Notes: generated by a model from the sequence alone, not told the origin. 64,000 nucleotides of DNA from Sphagnum magellanicum (GCA_021904315.1 CM038922.1:11445347-11509346); one strand, 5' to 3'. Positions 49,918 to 60,234 are shown, counted from the stretch's first letter. Numbers and translations are program-made.

Positions 49918-50095
49918 GATCGGATGTCGTTTGCCGGTGCTTCCCGAAGAACGACAGCTCCTCGATCCGATGTTGTTTGCCGGTGCCTCCCGAAGAGCAA
50001 CAGCTCCTTGATCCGATGTCGTTTGCCGGTGCCTCCCGAAGAGCGACAGCTCCTCAATCCGATGTCGTTTGCCGTGCCTCCCGAAGAGCTCCGAC
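49918..50095 (-). repeat. 46-bp tandem repeat in the copia leader, about four copies
   Basis: Units start at 49918, 49964, 50010 and 50056, each with GATCCGATGTCGTTTGCCGG, a CCTCCCGAAGAGC block and GACAGCTCCTC. The array lies between the primer-binding site and gag, in the untranslated leader. Confidence 0.9.
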
Positions 50096-50212
50096 ATGGG
50101 TGTGGTGGCGAACACGAAAGGGGAAGAGATGATGACCTCTTACTGTCGTATTGCCTCCTTTGCTTCTTGTGCTTGCTGCTTAGCCCTTAGCCTGTACCAG
50201 GCTCTGATACCA

Positions 50213-50454
50213 TGAAAAGATAAGCGGGGGGAGAGAGCTTGAGCACTTGCAAACACACACACACACACACACACGGACACGGACGACAACAAGCCCGCCA
50301 AAAACAAAACACAGTAACCAAAATCCGTCGCACACGCGTCAGTTGATGTGAATGTAGAACGGTCACTAAGCGCGCCAAAATGCGCCAGTCGATGTAGAAT
50401 GGTCACTGAGGCACATTTTGAATGTCAGCTCTAGTTGAGCTTGACATCTCAACA
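50213..50454 (-). repeat. 5' LTR of the copia element (242 bp)
   Basis: TG...CA ended; the inner edge abuts the primer-binding site TGGTATCAGAGCC. It is four bases longer than its partner because of CA-repeat length. Confidence 0.95.
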
Positions 50455-50802
50455 AATATAATATGCTCCACACATCACTTTTGGTTTACAACACACTCAA
50501 TAATGCTCTGAAATCATGAAATTGGAAAATGCTTGTCTTTTGCTTGTGTTCATAAGCTTTCAAGGTATGGACATACAAACATAATTTTTTAATTAAGAAC
50601 CTTACCTCAAAAAGGATTGTTGTTGATTTTTACATTTTCAAACACTAATTGTTATGGTATTTTGCCTCTATCTATCGAGGTGAGTATGCAATTGTCTTAT
50701 GTATAGTTAGAATTTCTTCATGTAATGTGTGACATGTAATTCTTGACTTCATACTTGTGGATTGAATTCAATCCTGAACTAGTCATCCCTTTGTTTTGTC
50801 AG

Positions 50803-51046
50803 GAATCAAAAAAAGGAGCCTGCATTTCCAACAGCTGATGCATCTGCATCTACTCCAGAAGGTGATACAGTTGCATCTATTCCAGAAGGTGATGTAGCTG
50901 CACCTACTCCAGAAGGTGATGCACCCAAGAAACAGAAGGAGCAAATTACCCTAGAAGTTGATGCACCCAAGGAACAAAAGGAGCAAACAACGAGCTCACC
51001 ATTGGGGAACTTGTTCACCATTGGAAACTGCTTCAAAACACGTTAA
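50803..51046 (+). CDS. Last coding exon of the kinase gene
   Basis: After the acceptor TTTTGTCAG at 50802, a frame runs to TAA at 51044-51046. Joined to the donor at 44773 it keeps phase: CCA AG|G AAT gives Pro-Arg-Asn. The exon encodes a low-complexity acidic/Pro tail with three PEGD-containing 10-residue units (STPEGD, SIPEGD, PTPEGD) and two VDAPKEQKEQ-like units, ending NLFTIGNCFKTR. Without the copia element and one target copy, the ancestral intron would be about 480 bases. Phase, splice sites and stop are consistent; expression is untested. Confidence 0.65.
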
Positions 51047-51354
51047 ACATCAAACACTAATGTGAGGAAGTAAGGTTTCATAATCAAACTTGGTGAACTG
51101 CATACTACTACCTAGATGAAATCCAATATAATGTGTAATTTGATCCACACAGAATCTTTTTGGCATACCTTTAATCTGATCTTCAAGGCAACTTAGGATT
51201 TCAAGGATATGATAATGGGCACACTAGACTCCAGATTAATAACACCAGTATAGGCGCACAAATGATTCATCACTCATCCTTCCTTATGACCATTTATTTG
51301 AGTTGTGATCAGTGGTTTTTTTTTTTTTTTTTTTTTAAATTTGTCAAGTAGGTG
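51047..51354 (+). other. Kinase 3' flank
   Basis: Probably the 3' UTR and downstream flank; no gene. A run of about 19-20 T occurs near 51318-51337. Confidence 0.5.
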
Positions 51355-51560
51355 GGTTGATGATCATGCCCAAGAGGAATTGGCCAAATTTGGCTAGAGG
51401 TTGAGGGGAAAGGAGAAAACTTTATGATTCCTTCTATGACTTGGCTTTTTGGAACCTATTCTGTAAATACAGATACTTCAGATTTTTTTCCTCATAATGT
51501 GGTGATTTGGGCCTATTTTTTCCATATAAAAAGGTCCATTGTACCTTTTGCAGGATCTTT
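51355..51560 (+). repeat. Dispersed GCCAAATTTGG repeat, copy 3
   Basis: TGATCATGCCCAAGAGGAAT, then TGGCCAAATTTGGCTAGAGG, AAAACTTTATGATTCCTTCT and TTGGCTTTTTGGAACCTATT follow the same order as the copies upstream of MED15. Confidence 0.55.
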
Positions 51561-51994
51561 TGTTTTCTCTCTAGCTTGTGAAAAACAATTGTAGAACTTT
51601 GTAGGTCGTTGTGAAAAACACTTGTAGAACTTTGCCTACTACATGTTTGGAATGTTTTTTCTTTTACGGCAGTATAGGTTTTTTCTACTTACCAGAAACA
51701 GAATATTTGTAAACCTAGCCTTATCGATTTTGCAGTAAATGGCAATCTCATCTATTTACAGTTTTACTTGTGAAGATTGAATGCTAAGAGGCACCTTTTC
51801 TATTTTTGGTGCAAAATTTTACACTGTTGTGAAATTTAGAAATAATTAGTTGCAAATACAAAGATTTTTTAAATCGCCCGAATTCAAAAAAAAAAAAACC
51901 TATATAGAAAATTTTCCAGATTTCAAGACATGGCTCATGTAGGTGGTCAGAAATATATAAGGATTCTCAAATGTTTTGCTTTCATATTATGTTA

Positions 51995-52150
51995 ATAGCC
52001 AAATTTGGCTTAATTGGGTAATGGACAAATGCCACTTGGGCTACATCACAAAATTGGAAAAAGAAAAACCTTGCTAAGAGGTTAAGGTTTATTGAGAAAA
52101 ACTTGGCTCCTTCTCATATGTTTAGTGTGCTATGATTTAGCTAATCAAAT
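51995..52150 (+). repeat. Dispersed GCCAAATTTGG repeat, copy 4 (weak)
   Basis: ATAGCCAAATTTGGCTTAAT followed by an A-rich stretch, CTTGGCTCCTTCTCATATG and TTTAGCTAATC. More diverged than the other copies. Confidence 0.4.
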
Positions 52151-52159
52151 TTATGTACT

Positions 52160-53110
52160 TGCAAGCATTTGTGGAAACTGATTACAAAACAGAGAAAGCT
52201 GTTAAATTTGTTTTATGCATAAAGCATTTGTTGCACTGTCTTTCATTTGAAAACTCCAATCTTATTCAAGAAAGTACATGTACATGGCAATATAGGCACA
52301 TTAATACCTCATGAGTACATTAAACCCATGCAGAACCAGCATTACCAGTATACAAAGATAGCATTGAACACATCTCCACAAAGTCACAAAATTTGCATGC
52401 ATCTTCAACAACTACCTGAAAATGCAATCCATTCCTGCAATTGTGTTCCCAAATTTGCTTCTTTGAGATTGTGAACACAATTCAATGATAACTTGATGTA
52501 CTTATTTAATTGGTGCAATGTCTATTCAACAACCATGACATACATGAAATCATGAAATACACATATCACATGTTCATAATATCAGAGAGTGACATTCTAT
52601 TTCATATCACTTTTAGAAACATTCCAGAATCCATAATGGCCAAGCTAGAAGTTTTATTTACAGTACACAAATATGTACCCTCCATTCAACCACAACCGTG
52701 CCATTGCAAACTGTTATATCTGGTATACATAAACCTACACAATGAATTGTATACATAAACTTACACAATGAATTGTATACATAAACTTACACAATGAGTA
52801 GTAACATGCCCAGTTACTATTAGGCACTGTTAGTCTACTAGTAAAATTTTCTATCTACCAGTATGATCCTATCACAATACCCATTTGTAGTCAATACCCT
52901 ATTGACTACTACCAATAGGGCTATGTAAGGACAAAATCAAAGAAATAAAAAGGTCTAATTTCTACCAAGGAACATTAAGCATTAATTTTCCATAAGGCAA
53001 TTGTGAGGTTGATGCAAGAGCAAAGACTTAGGTTCATATCATTCATTGCATTGTACTGACCACTTATATCAAATACAATAATCCCTGCAACTTCACTCCA
53101 TGTTGCTTCA
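52160..53110. other. Spacer with a small tandem repeat
   Basis: No supported gene; the 75- and 82-codon frames at 52247 and 52510 show no motifs. A three-copy 26-bp repeat is inside it (see separate entry). Confidence 0.5.
52726..52800 (+). repeat. 26-bp tandem repeat, three copies
   Basis: TACATAAACTTACACAATGA plus ATTGTA, starting at 52726, 52752 and 52778; nearly identical units. Confidence 0.9.
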
Positions 53111-53119
53111 AGGACTCAA

Positions 53120-53240
53120 GTTTATTCCATGAAGCAAAAATCCCAGAGTGACAAGTATATGTCATGGTTCAAAAGAACCCTTGAAGAAAGCATTACCTTG
53201 TGTGACTAACTGACATGCTGGTTCCTAGGGCTTCACCTTA
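53120..53240 (-). repeat. Inverted copy of the GTCACACAAGG repeat
   Basis: The reverse complement reads AGTTAGTCACACAAGGTAAT, then GCTTTCTTCAAGGGTTCTTT and TGAACCATGACAT, closely matching 54045-54110 (plus strand). The two form an inverted pair about 800 bases apart around a GCCAAATTTGG repeat. Confidence 0.65.
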
Positions 53241-53504
53241 CAAATAACACTTTTTCCACCCTACAATTTGCGATGCCTCTTATAATCATGCCAGTGACTA
53301 CCCCCTAAGAGCATCTGCATTGTTCACACAAAATGCCCCCCTGCGGATAGCCTTCAAGGGCTGGTAACGTTTTGTGAGCTAGATTAACCCCATCATCGCA
53401 TCTAGCCAATATAAATAACCGTCATGAGGCTGGGAAGAAATGTCTCCATGGCCTCCAAATTTTGTTAGGATGCCATAGGGTTTGTCTAAAGGATTTTGTG
53501 ATGT

Positions 53505-53730
53505 AGCCAAAGTGGTTTGTCCAGAAAACAATTTATCCAATTTTGGCTACATACTAGATATGAAAGTAAGAAAAAAGCAGAATCCTTCTAGATTCTTGTC
53601 TACCTGCTGGAACTTATCATTAAAATCTTGCAAATTTGGGCCACTTTTTCCATGAAAATCCCTTTATATAGGTCAAAATCATATTTTTCAGTACAAAATT
53701 TGGCAAGATTTTTTGCCAGTAAAAAAAAAA
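53505..53730 (+). repeat. Dispersed GCCAAATTTGG repeat, copy 5
   Basis: GTAGCCAAAGTGG, TCCAATTTTGGCTACATACT, GCAGAATCCTTCTAGATTCT, TACCTGCTGGAACTTATCA and CATGAAAATCC mirror the copy at 2283-2480, including the CCAAAGTGG-CC start. Confidence 0.55.
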
Positions 53731-53979
53731 CTGGGATGGAAGTGTAGAGAGGATCCAAGACCTGGAAATCTTCTGAGAGCATCCAAGACTTGAAATCCCA
53801 GAGACATTGCACAAAAAATTCATTGGCTGAATGAACAGGAACAAGTTTGTTGCAAAGAAAATATCACCAGCTCTTGCCTAGTTGTTCCTGGATGCAAAAT
53901 GTCTATCCAAACTTTCTATCTCTTCTATTCCATCTACATACTCAAGAAAACTAAGACCTCACCACATTAAAATTTGGAG

Positions 53980-54180
53980 TTGTATTTGAAGGCATATGGT
54001 ATGAGAACAAGGGTAGAGCGAGCATGTTGACAAAACCTGCAAGTCAGTTCGTCACACAAGGTAATGCTTTCTTCGAAGGTTCTTTTGAACCAGGACATGC
54101 ACTTCCCCCCCATCTCTTCATAAAATATTGTTGGATTGATAGTGGGTACTATAGATTCTTAGTTTCTCATGCCTTTATGA
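53980..54180 (+). repeat. GTCACACAAGG repeat, direct copy
   Basis: Diverged copy of 41460-41740 upstream of the kinase; see that entry for the shared blocks. Confidence 0.55.
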
Positions 54181-54269
54181 GTGCACCAGGGAGATATGCC
54201 CCTGGCATGACAAAAATATTCAAGCCTTTGGAGAGGGCCATGAATTTCAGTTTCCATGTAAAGTCCCTA

Positions 54270-54710
54270 GGTCTTTTGACAATCCATTTCAAATGCTCAT
54301 GTTTTGAAGTTGCAAAATAAATCTTGACATTTGATCTTGACCAATAATGGTGAAGAAAGAGCTCATATATAATTTGACTGGATTCATGTTGCAAAACTTG
54401 CTATAAGCAAGAACTGGTCTATGGCCTATACTGAAAGCATGTAGGGAGTGTTAGTGAAAAAATTGACTGCTTGATGGTTCAATAGTTGTTGTGGAGCTTT
54501 CCAATTGATGCATATTGGTAAGAACACTAACTTCCAATTTCCTAATTATCAATTTGCTAGCTATAATACGGATATCTGAAAATTAATCAGAAGTGCAGAA
54601 ATCTGTGACTACTTTATAGATGGTTTATCTTACCCAATTTGACATGCAAAGTGGGTAGTAGAACATGTACATATGATTATGTAAATATGTTAATGCGCTA
54701 ACTCGCCCAT
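54270..54710 (+). repeat. Dispersed repeat pair member 2 (partner 22700-23140)
   Basis: Same orientation and block order as 22700-23140. Lies directly after the GTCACACAAGG repeat, so the two may be parts of one longer element. Confidence 0.65.
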
Positions 54711-55369
54711 CCATGATAGCAAAAATGTGCAAAGACAGTTTCCAGCTCTGGTATGCTCTGTTGACCAAAATGTATCCACATTGGTGAACACCCATGTATC
54801 CAACAAATCATGAGACTACATCTCGCATTGCATGATCTCATGCAATCTAACTGAGAAACTGAGAGACTCAAAAGCAAAGTGGGTACTTCAAAACAAGTCA
54901 TATGTAGTGTACATTGCTGCTGTCAATTTCATCATCCACTTCAGCAATATTTCCTCAATTCAAATTTAGGCAATTTTCAGAATTTTCATCTACATAGTAG
55001 GTATTCCATTCCAAACTTTTCAATAAATTCTTTTGAAGAGGTAGTGCATCTGAGGTAGGTGTAATATCATGTGAGATGGATGTCAGGCTGACAGGAAACA
55101 AAACTTTGCTACAAGGTCACTGGTGAGCGTTTCTATTCCATGCCAGGTAGTGCAAAATACCCCTGCAGATTCCAAGACTCCACCAGCATCAGCATAAGTG
55201 GTCATAGCCTTATGCCGGGAACAATGGCACTTGCATTTGCAAGAATTTTTAGGAAGGAATTGGGTCTCAAACATCGCACAAGGCCCACATCTGCCAGATC
55301 TAGCTATCTGATTGTGGGTTCAAGCTTAATGAGGGTGAATGGTGGTCTTGATTATGGCATATATATAAG
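54711..55369. other. Spacer, no recognised gene
   Basis: Contains 63- and 78-codon frames on opposite strands (about 55083-55376) with no known motif. Confidence 0.45.
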
Positions 55370-55620
55370 AACCTAAACATAGGTAGATCCCACTGTGTAG
55401 GAGGAGGGTTCTTAGGCCTACTCCTTAAGAGTGAGATTGAGGTGTCTAATCCCTCTGATGCTTACGGAGTAGCTGTGGAAGATTCCTCCACATTCCTCCA
55501 CATTTCTAGGAGGGTTATTTGCAGGTATCAGGTACCCTCCTCATACACTAGGATATTTCTCAAAATTTTCCATGAGTATGGAAAGCATTTGGCCTTTATT
55601 TCCTTTGTAATTTGACAACC
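55370..55620 (+). repeat. Dispersed repeat related to MED15 intron 18
   Basis: Matches 10985-11230 in the order TAAACATA-GTAGAT, GTGTAGGAGG, TTCTTAGGCCTACTCCTTAA, CCTCCACATTTCTAG. Partner lies about 44 kb away. Confidence 0.55.
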
Positions 55621-56002
55621 ATTGTCAATTAGAATATTTTGATGGCTCTCTTACAAGTTGAAAGATTTCTTCCACTCTGTTGAGCATCCTATTGATCTTT
55701 TTTCTTTCCAGCATTTCCCTATACTTCAAAGAAAAAATGTATTCAAACCTAAAAGGGGAAATGGGAGCTGTATCAGAAGACATGAAAAATGGAGATCCTG
55801 AAAAAGTGCACCTTTACAAAAGAGCAAAGGCTCCCAACAACTCCCTAACCAAATGGTGCTTAAATGGAACAAAATTCTTGAGTAGAGCTCTTTGACCTAG
55901 ATGTGCAACACTCTTTTGGTTTTGAAAGTCCTTGGAAATTTTTGTGAAGAAATTTTTTGTTTAAGGATTAAAAAAACGGATAATAAACGCGGACATGATC
56001 AA

Positions 56003-56036
56003 AAACACAGGAGCCCGTTTGCTGGCTCCTGTGTTT
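56003..56036. repeat. Perfect 13-bp stem, 8-base loop hairpin
   Basis: AAACACAGGAGCC and GGCTCCTGTGTTT flank the loop CGTTTGCT. It sits four bases before the left edge of repeat copy B. It may be part of an element end or an independent hairpin. Confidence 0.85.
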
Positions 56037-56839
56037 ATAGCCTGATCAAAATCGTGATTCTTTTTGCACGTCGAGGGGAAAATTTGGATTCATATAGCAA
56101 AATTTTACTACTATATTCAAGCAAGGTCTTGACTCTTGACACTTTTGTTTCAACTTTACCATAAATGACACGCGAGACACTAAATACCCCCCCTCGCCCT
56201 AATCGAGCACTGTCCGGTCCAGTGTATTTATTGTCTCGCAAAGGACACAGGGCTTTGGAAATGACCTCCTTGTTTTACATACTGATTAAGTAGTAGTCAA
56301 TGCAGATGTCAGCTGGGCGTTGAAAAACATGCGTGACACTACCTACAAACCCCCCCCCTCGCTTCTCCATGGAGCTCTGGTCTGGGGCATATTTTTCTTG
56401 TCTTCTTGCACATGTTTTTCGGCCCTGCATGGTTCTGCATAAAACCACTACATGTTCTTTTAATTCAGCAATAGAACTTAACAATGTTCTATATTATTTT
56501 ATGTTTTGCTTGAATTATTTTTGTTTTGCTGCAGAATAGCTTATTCCCAATCATAGAACCTGGTTCTAACCACTGGCATAGATTCAGGCACTGACGAAAG
56601 TATGATTTCTTTTCTATTTCGATAACTTGTACAGTCAAAAAGTCAAAGCCTGCGGCAGAACCACACGGTTCTCCGCAGGGCTGCACTGTCAGACCCAAAA
56701 AGAGCGCTGAACAGTGCTCGACGTTGGTACATAGCGTTTCGCGAAAAACATGGGACCAGTCAGATGGTTCTATCATTATACATGTTTTTGTTTGAACTTG
56801 ACATAAAGGGGGCATGGCTATTGTGAATCACTCTCTCTT

Positions 56840-58561
56840 GGGATCATACATGCATTGTACAAAGGGGGTGACTGTAGTGAGTTTCACAATTACAGGGGGA
56901 TCACAGTAGGACCAGTCTTAGCCAAGGTGTTTGCAATGATTCTTGAGTCCTGCATCAGTCAATGGGCGGAGACCAATGATTTACGCGCAAAGGGACAGGC
57001 TGGTTTCAAAAAGGACTTTAGGACAATAGATAACTTGTTTATTCTTCACACTTTGACCGAACAAGCCAGATTTCAGAAAAAGAAGCTATACACTTGTTTT
57101 GTGAACTTCAAAAAAGCCTTTGATACAGTTCCAAGGGACCTATTGTGACAGGTGCTGGAGGGACTTGGCATTAGTGGGCGGATACTAGAGTGCTTGCGCT
57201 CCATGTACTGTCAAGACCAGGCCTGCCTACACCATCCAGAGGAGGGGCTCACGCCCACTTTCCTCTGCCGCATCGAAGTGAAACAAGGATGCCCCCTCAG
57301 CCCGCTCTTGTTTGGCCTCTTCATAAATGGCCTAGAAAAATGACTGAATGCTTTGGAGGGTGACACACCACCAATGTTGGGACAGCTAGCTGTTCGCTTG
57401 CTTTTGTATGCAGGCAACTTAGCTCTCATGTCACACACTCCTGCTGGATTGCAGAAGCAACTGGATGTCTTGCAATCTTTTTGCTATGAACATCAATTGA
57501 CTGTGAATGTCAAGAAAACCAAGGTGGTTGTGTTTGAAGCACGCAAGTCTGTGTGTCAGGTTTTTCAGTATGAAGGCAAAGCTATAGAACAACTAAATTC
57601 TTTCAAGTATCTAGGTGTTGAGTTGCACGGCACAAAAGGTATGCAAGCGGCAATACAGTGATTAGCAATGTCAAGGAAAAAGGTAGTTTTTGCATTACAG
57701 CGTAGATGCGCAGAGCTGCACATTTTTTACCCAGCATTACAATGCCAACTGTTTGATGCATTAGTCAAACCAGTGCTTAGCTATGGGTGTGAAGTATGGT
57801 CAGACCACATGGCACGCGAATAGTTAGAGGTGGTTCATTGGGCTTTTCTGAAGTCATTGTTGGGGGTCAGCACCACGACATCCAGTTACATCGTGCTGGC
57901 AGAGTTTGGCAGGTTTCCCTTAGAAATATTTTGGTGGCAACAGACCATGTGTTTTCTTTCACGTGTCAGTTATGAAGTAGACTCAGATCGCATGCTCAGG
58001 CTAGCTTATGATGTACAGCTGCAGTTGCTTACAACCAAGCGAAAAGTCTTACTCGGGAACCAAAGTGCTGTGGGTAGAAAGAGCCGATTACCTACTTGCT
58101 GGTTAGCACAAGTAGATGAACGACTATCGACGTACAATTTGTGCATCGATAACGATGAGCTGCCACCATGCATTCACCTCAAGCAGTTGGCTAAAAGGCA
58201 ATACATTGTACACCATCAAGTGGCTACAGCTGACTCCAGCAAGGTGAGAGCCTATCTGGGGTTGAATAGCTCAGCACAATATGGGTACAAAGAATACCTC
58301 TCCAGGGTAGATAATGCACAGCTTAGGAGAAGCTTGGCACGTTTTCGTTGTGCGAATCACAAGCTACAGATTGAGCTAGGAAGGCAAGTCAAGCCAGTGA
58401 AGGTGCCGATGCAACAGTGTTACTACAAATTATGCAACTTGGGTGCAGTTGAGGATGAAGACCACTTCTTGTTGGTTTGCCCTGCCTATCAAAATGTTTT
58501 ATCTAGTTGTGTGATCTTTAGTATACTCCACTGTGTGTGGAAAGATACCGATCACTCATAA
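56840..58561 (+). pseudogene. LINE ORF2 remnant: reverse transcriptase and C-terminal region
   Basis: One continuous frame encodes the RT finger/palm blocks: YKGGDCSEFHNYRGITV, QAGF, KAFDTVPRDLL, KQGCPLSPLLFGLFINGL and LLYAGNLAL (the catalytic YADD reads YAGN). A thumb region with LSYGCEVWSDH follows, then AEFGRFPLEI, and a C-terminal Cys/His segment, CNLGAVEDEDHFLLVCP. The frame is never shifted but is broken by four stops (57146 TGA, 57341 TGA, 57659 TGA, about 57821 TAG). The changed YADD and the stops make it inactive. The clade is not settled; plant L1-like is possible. Confidence 0.85.
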
Positions 58562-58763
58562 CATCATGAGCAATGAACATTTGTAACAGTGGCGAAGACA
58601 GGTCACCTAAAGTGGACAAATTGATCATCCCTTCAAAATTACAAAGTGGCATTTATATTTGTGTGAAACAAACTTATGTGAAGGCAAATGATGTTCTGAA
58701 AATGTGCTTTGAGCAATGAACCAGTATTGAGTAGAAGCTAATTAAGCTCGTCTTACGTGTTAA

Positions 58764-58782
58764 TGTGTGTGTGTGTGTGTGT
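58764..58782 (+). repeat. GT microsatellite in the LINE 3' UTR
   Basis: Nine and a half TG units; simple dinucleotide repeat. Confidence 0.9.
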
Positions 58783-59884
58783 ATCAAAGTGTTCGAGAGA
58801 GGTTTAGAAGTTCATTGCCACTAACTGCCATCACACCTTTGGCTGAATTGCTGAGTTGTCAGCAACAAGGCATCCTTGCTAGATTTTTAATACAATGTCA
58901 GATGGTTAAATCTGAATTGCTTCATCAGACTTAATGTCAATTGGGTTTTGGCCCGGGCGTTGTTTGGCCCAATTAATGACGCTAAATTGTAAGTAAGTAT
59001 AAAAGTAAAGCCCTTAGTAGTCTTTTTTTTCATTTTTAAAGTATCGCAATACTAGCGAGTATCCCCACACAGATTCAATCATAATTCGCCTAACTGGTAA
59101 TACTTTTGTCCAGCAGCATTAAAAGTGTAACCAGTAAGCATACTTGTGACGACTCACTCCATAAAAAGGGGTCAGTTTGACGAAAAGAAAGGGATTTTTG
59201 CCAGAAAATTTTTGAAGTGTTGATTTTTAATGATTTCTCGCCAAAAAAAAAGGCTCGAGCCCCTTAGGCAGGCAATGAGCTCTACTTATTTTACATACCG
59301 ATTCTTAGTCACATGAGTTTGTTTGAATTTACCACAAAGGGCACAACCATTTGATAGTGACTTCCTTGTTTTATATACTAATTGTCAGTAAATGTAAATG
59401 TCAGCTGGCCCTAGGAAAACGTGGAATGAGAAGGTTCCATCATTTTGCATGTTTTTTTGTTGAACGTGCCATAAAGAGCATAGCCCTTTGGTATTAACCT
59501 CTTTGTTTTACATACCTATTATTAGTTTTGCATGTTTTGGTTTCAACCAGTGTTGGGTGGTTTTCACTTTTTCTTGAGAACTGTCCATTTCAGTTATTCT
59601 GAGTGCTATATGAGAATCCCACTGGTTCTTAGTTTAATTTACCAACAAGGGGTCTAGGAGAACCAACTTGAGTGTCAGGATTATTTTCAAAGATAAATAA
59701 TTGGTTTTCAAAGCCAAAGATTCTCACAAACTCAATAATAATAATTTTTTAAATTGATTCTCCCAACCCAAATATCAAAACTGTAAATTAGAAAAAATGC
59801 CAAAAATGCACATGTAATTGGGATAAATAATTAAATATTTTTTTCTAATCAGATATTTTAACTATGCACATGTTTATATCCACA

Positions 59885-60232
59885 ATTTTCATCTCTTTCA
59901 AAACCTTTTTCAAATTGTTCTAACTCTTTTTCAAATCTGCATCTTTCCCAATGAATTTTATCAAGCTAAAAGGAAATTTACAACTAACTATAAGGTCATT
60001 GGGGTAATTTTTGTGAGCAAAAATTAATTTCTTTAAATTATCTTAGTACAAATGGCATCTTCTTAATTTAATAAGTATTTCAACTAATTAAAACATCCTT
60101 TTTGTCTCAATTTGTCAATTTGTGAACCTACAATCCTAAAAATTTGTTGGGCAAGAAATCCAATTATGGAATACATAACTTCATGCTTTTCCCACCATCA
60201 AAAAGGGCAAGTAATCTCCTTAACATCCATTT
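59885..60232 (-). pseudogene. hAT transposase C-terminal fragment B
   Basis: Minus-strand sequence parallel to 36717-37043, ending in the FxWWxKHE-like dimerisation block (about 60185-60220) and the LIFA.KN.PND-like segment (about 59990-60050). Similarity to fragment A is high at DNA level, but the frame is broken several times. Confidence 0.65.
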
Positions 60233-60234
60233 AA

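Larger units (their letters stand above)
44911..50454 (-). mobile_element. Ty1/copia LTR retrotransposon, nearly whole, antisense in a kinase intron
   Basis: A 5,544-bp element on the minus strand, bounded by AATAT duplications. Parts from its 5' end: LTR 50213-50454; primer-binding site about 50196-50212 (TGGTATCAGAGCC, matching initiator-Met tRNA, typical of plant copia); leader with tandem repeats; gag about 48821-49528; CCHC zinc knuckle about 48620-48665; protease DSGASNHMT about 48420-48460; integrase about 47200-48110; reverse transcriptase about 45960-46700; RNase H about 45200-45600; purine tract GAGGGGGAG at 45149 onward; LTR 44911-45148. The order protease, integrase, RT, RNase H defines Ty1/copia. 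It is a fossil with about three or four breaks. The two LTRs differ at roughly nine of 238 positions plus a CA-repeat length change, suggesting insertion one to a few million years ago, rate uncertain. Confidence 0.95.
56815..59006 (+). mobile_element. 5'-truncated LINE (non-LTR retrotransposon)
   Basis: The insertion is defined by comparison with copy A, where the sequence runs GGGGGCACAGCCCTTAG without a gap. It begins within the reverse transcriptase domain, as is usual for 5'-truncated LINEs, and ends with about 440 bases of 3' UTR including a GT microsatellite (58764-58782) and a TAAGTAAGTATAAAAG tail. A clear long target duplication is not visible; a CATGGC/TAAAGC pair is at best a decayed one. 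Confidence 0.8.
56040..60232. repeat. Long dispersed repeat, copy B (with LINE inside)
   Basis: Counterpart of copy A (34103-37043). It contains the same left start CTGATCAAAATCG, the repeated TTGTTTTACATACC-like motifs and a minus-strand hAT C-terminus. It is interrupted by a LINE at about 56815-59006 and has the uninterrupted site (59518/59519) for copy A's Helitron. Similarity stops abruptly at 60232 in the hAT sequence. Confidence 0.8.

Noticed and set aside
55680-55895. 71-codon frame ending KAPNNSLTKWCLNGTKFLSRAL
   Set aside because: No recognisable domain, and it is flanked by repeats on both sides.
56815-59010. A long LINE target-site duplication
   Set aside because: Only a weak CATGGC/TAAAGC resemblance at the two junctions; not good enough to claim.
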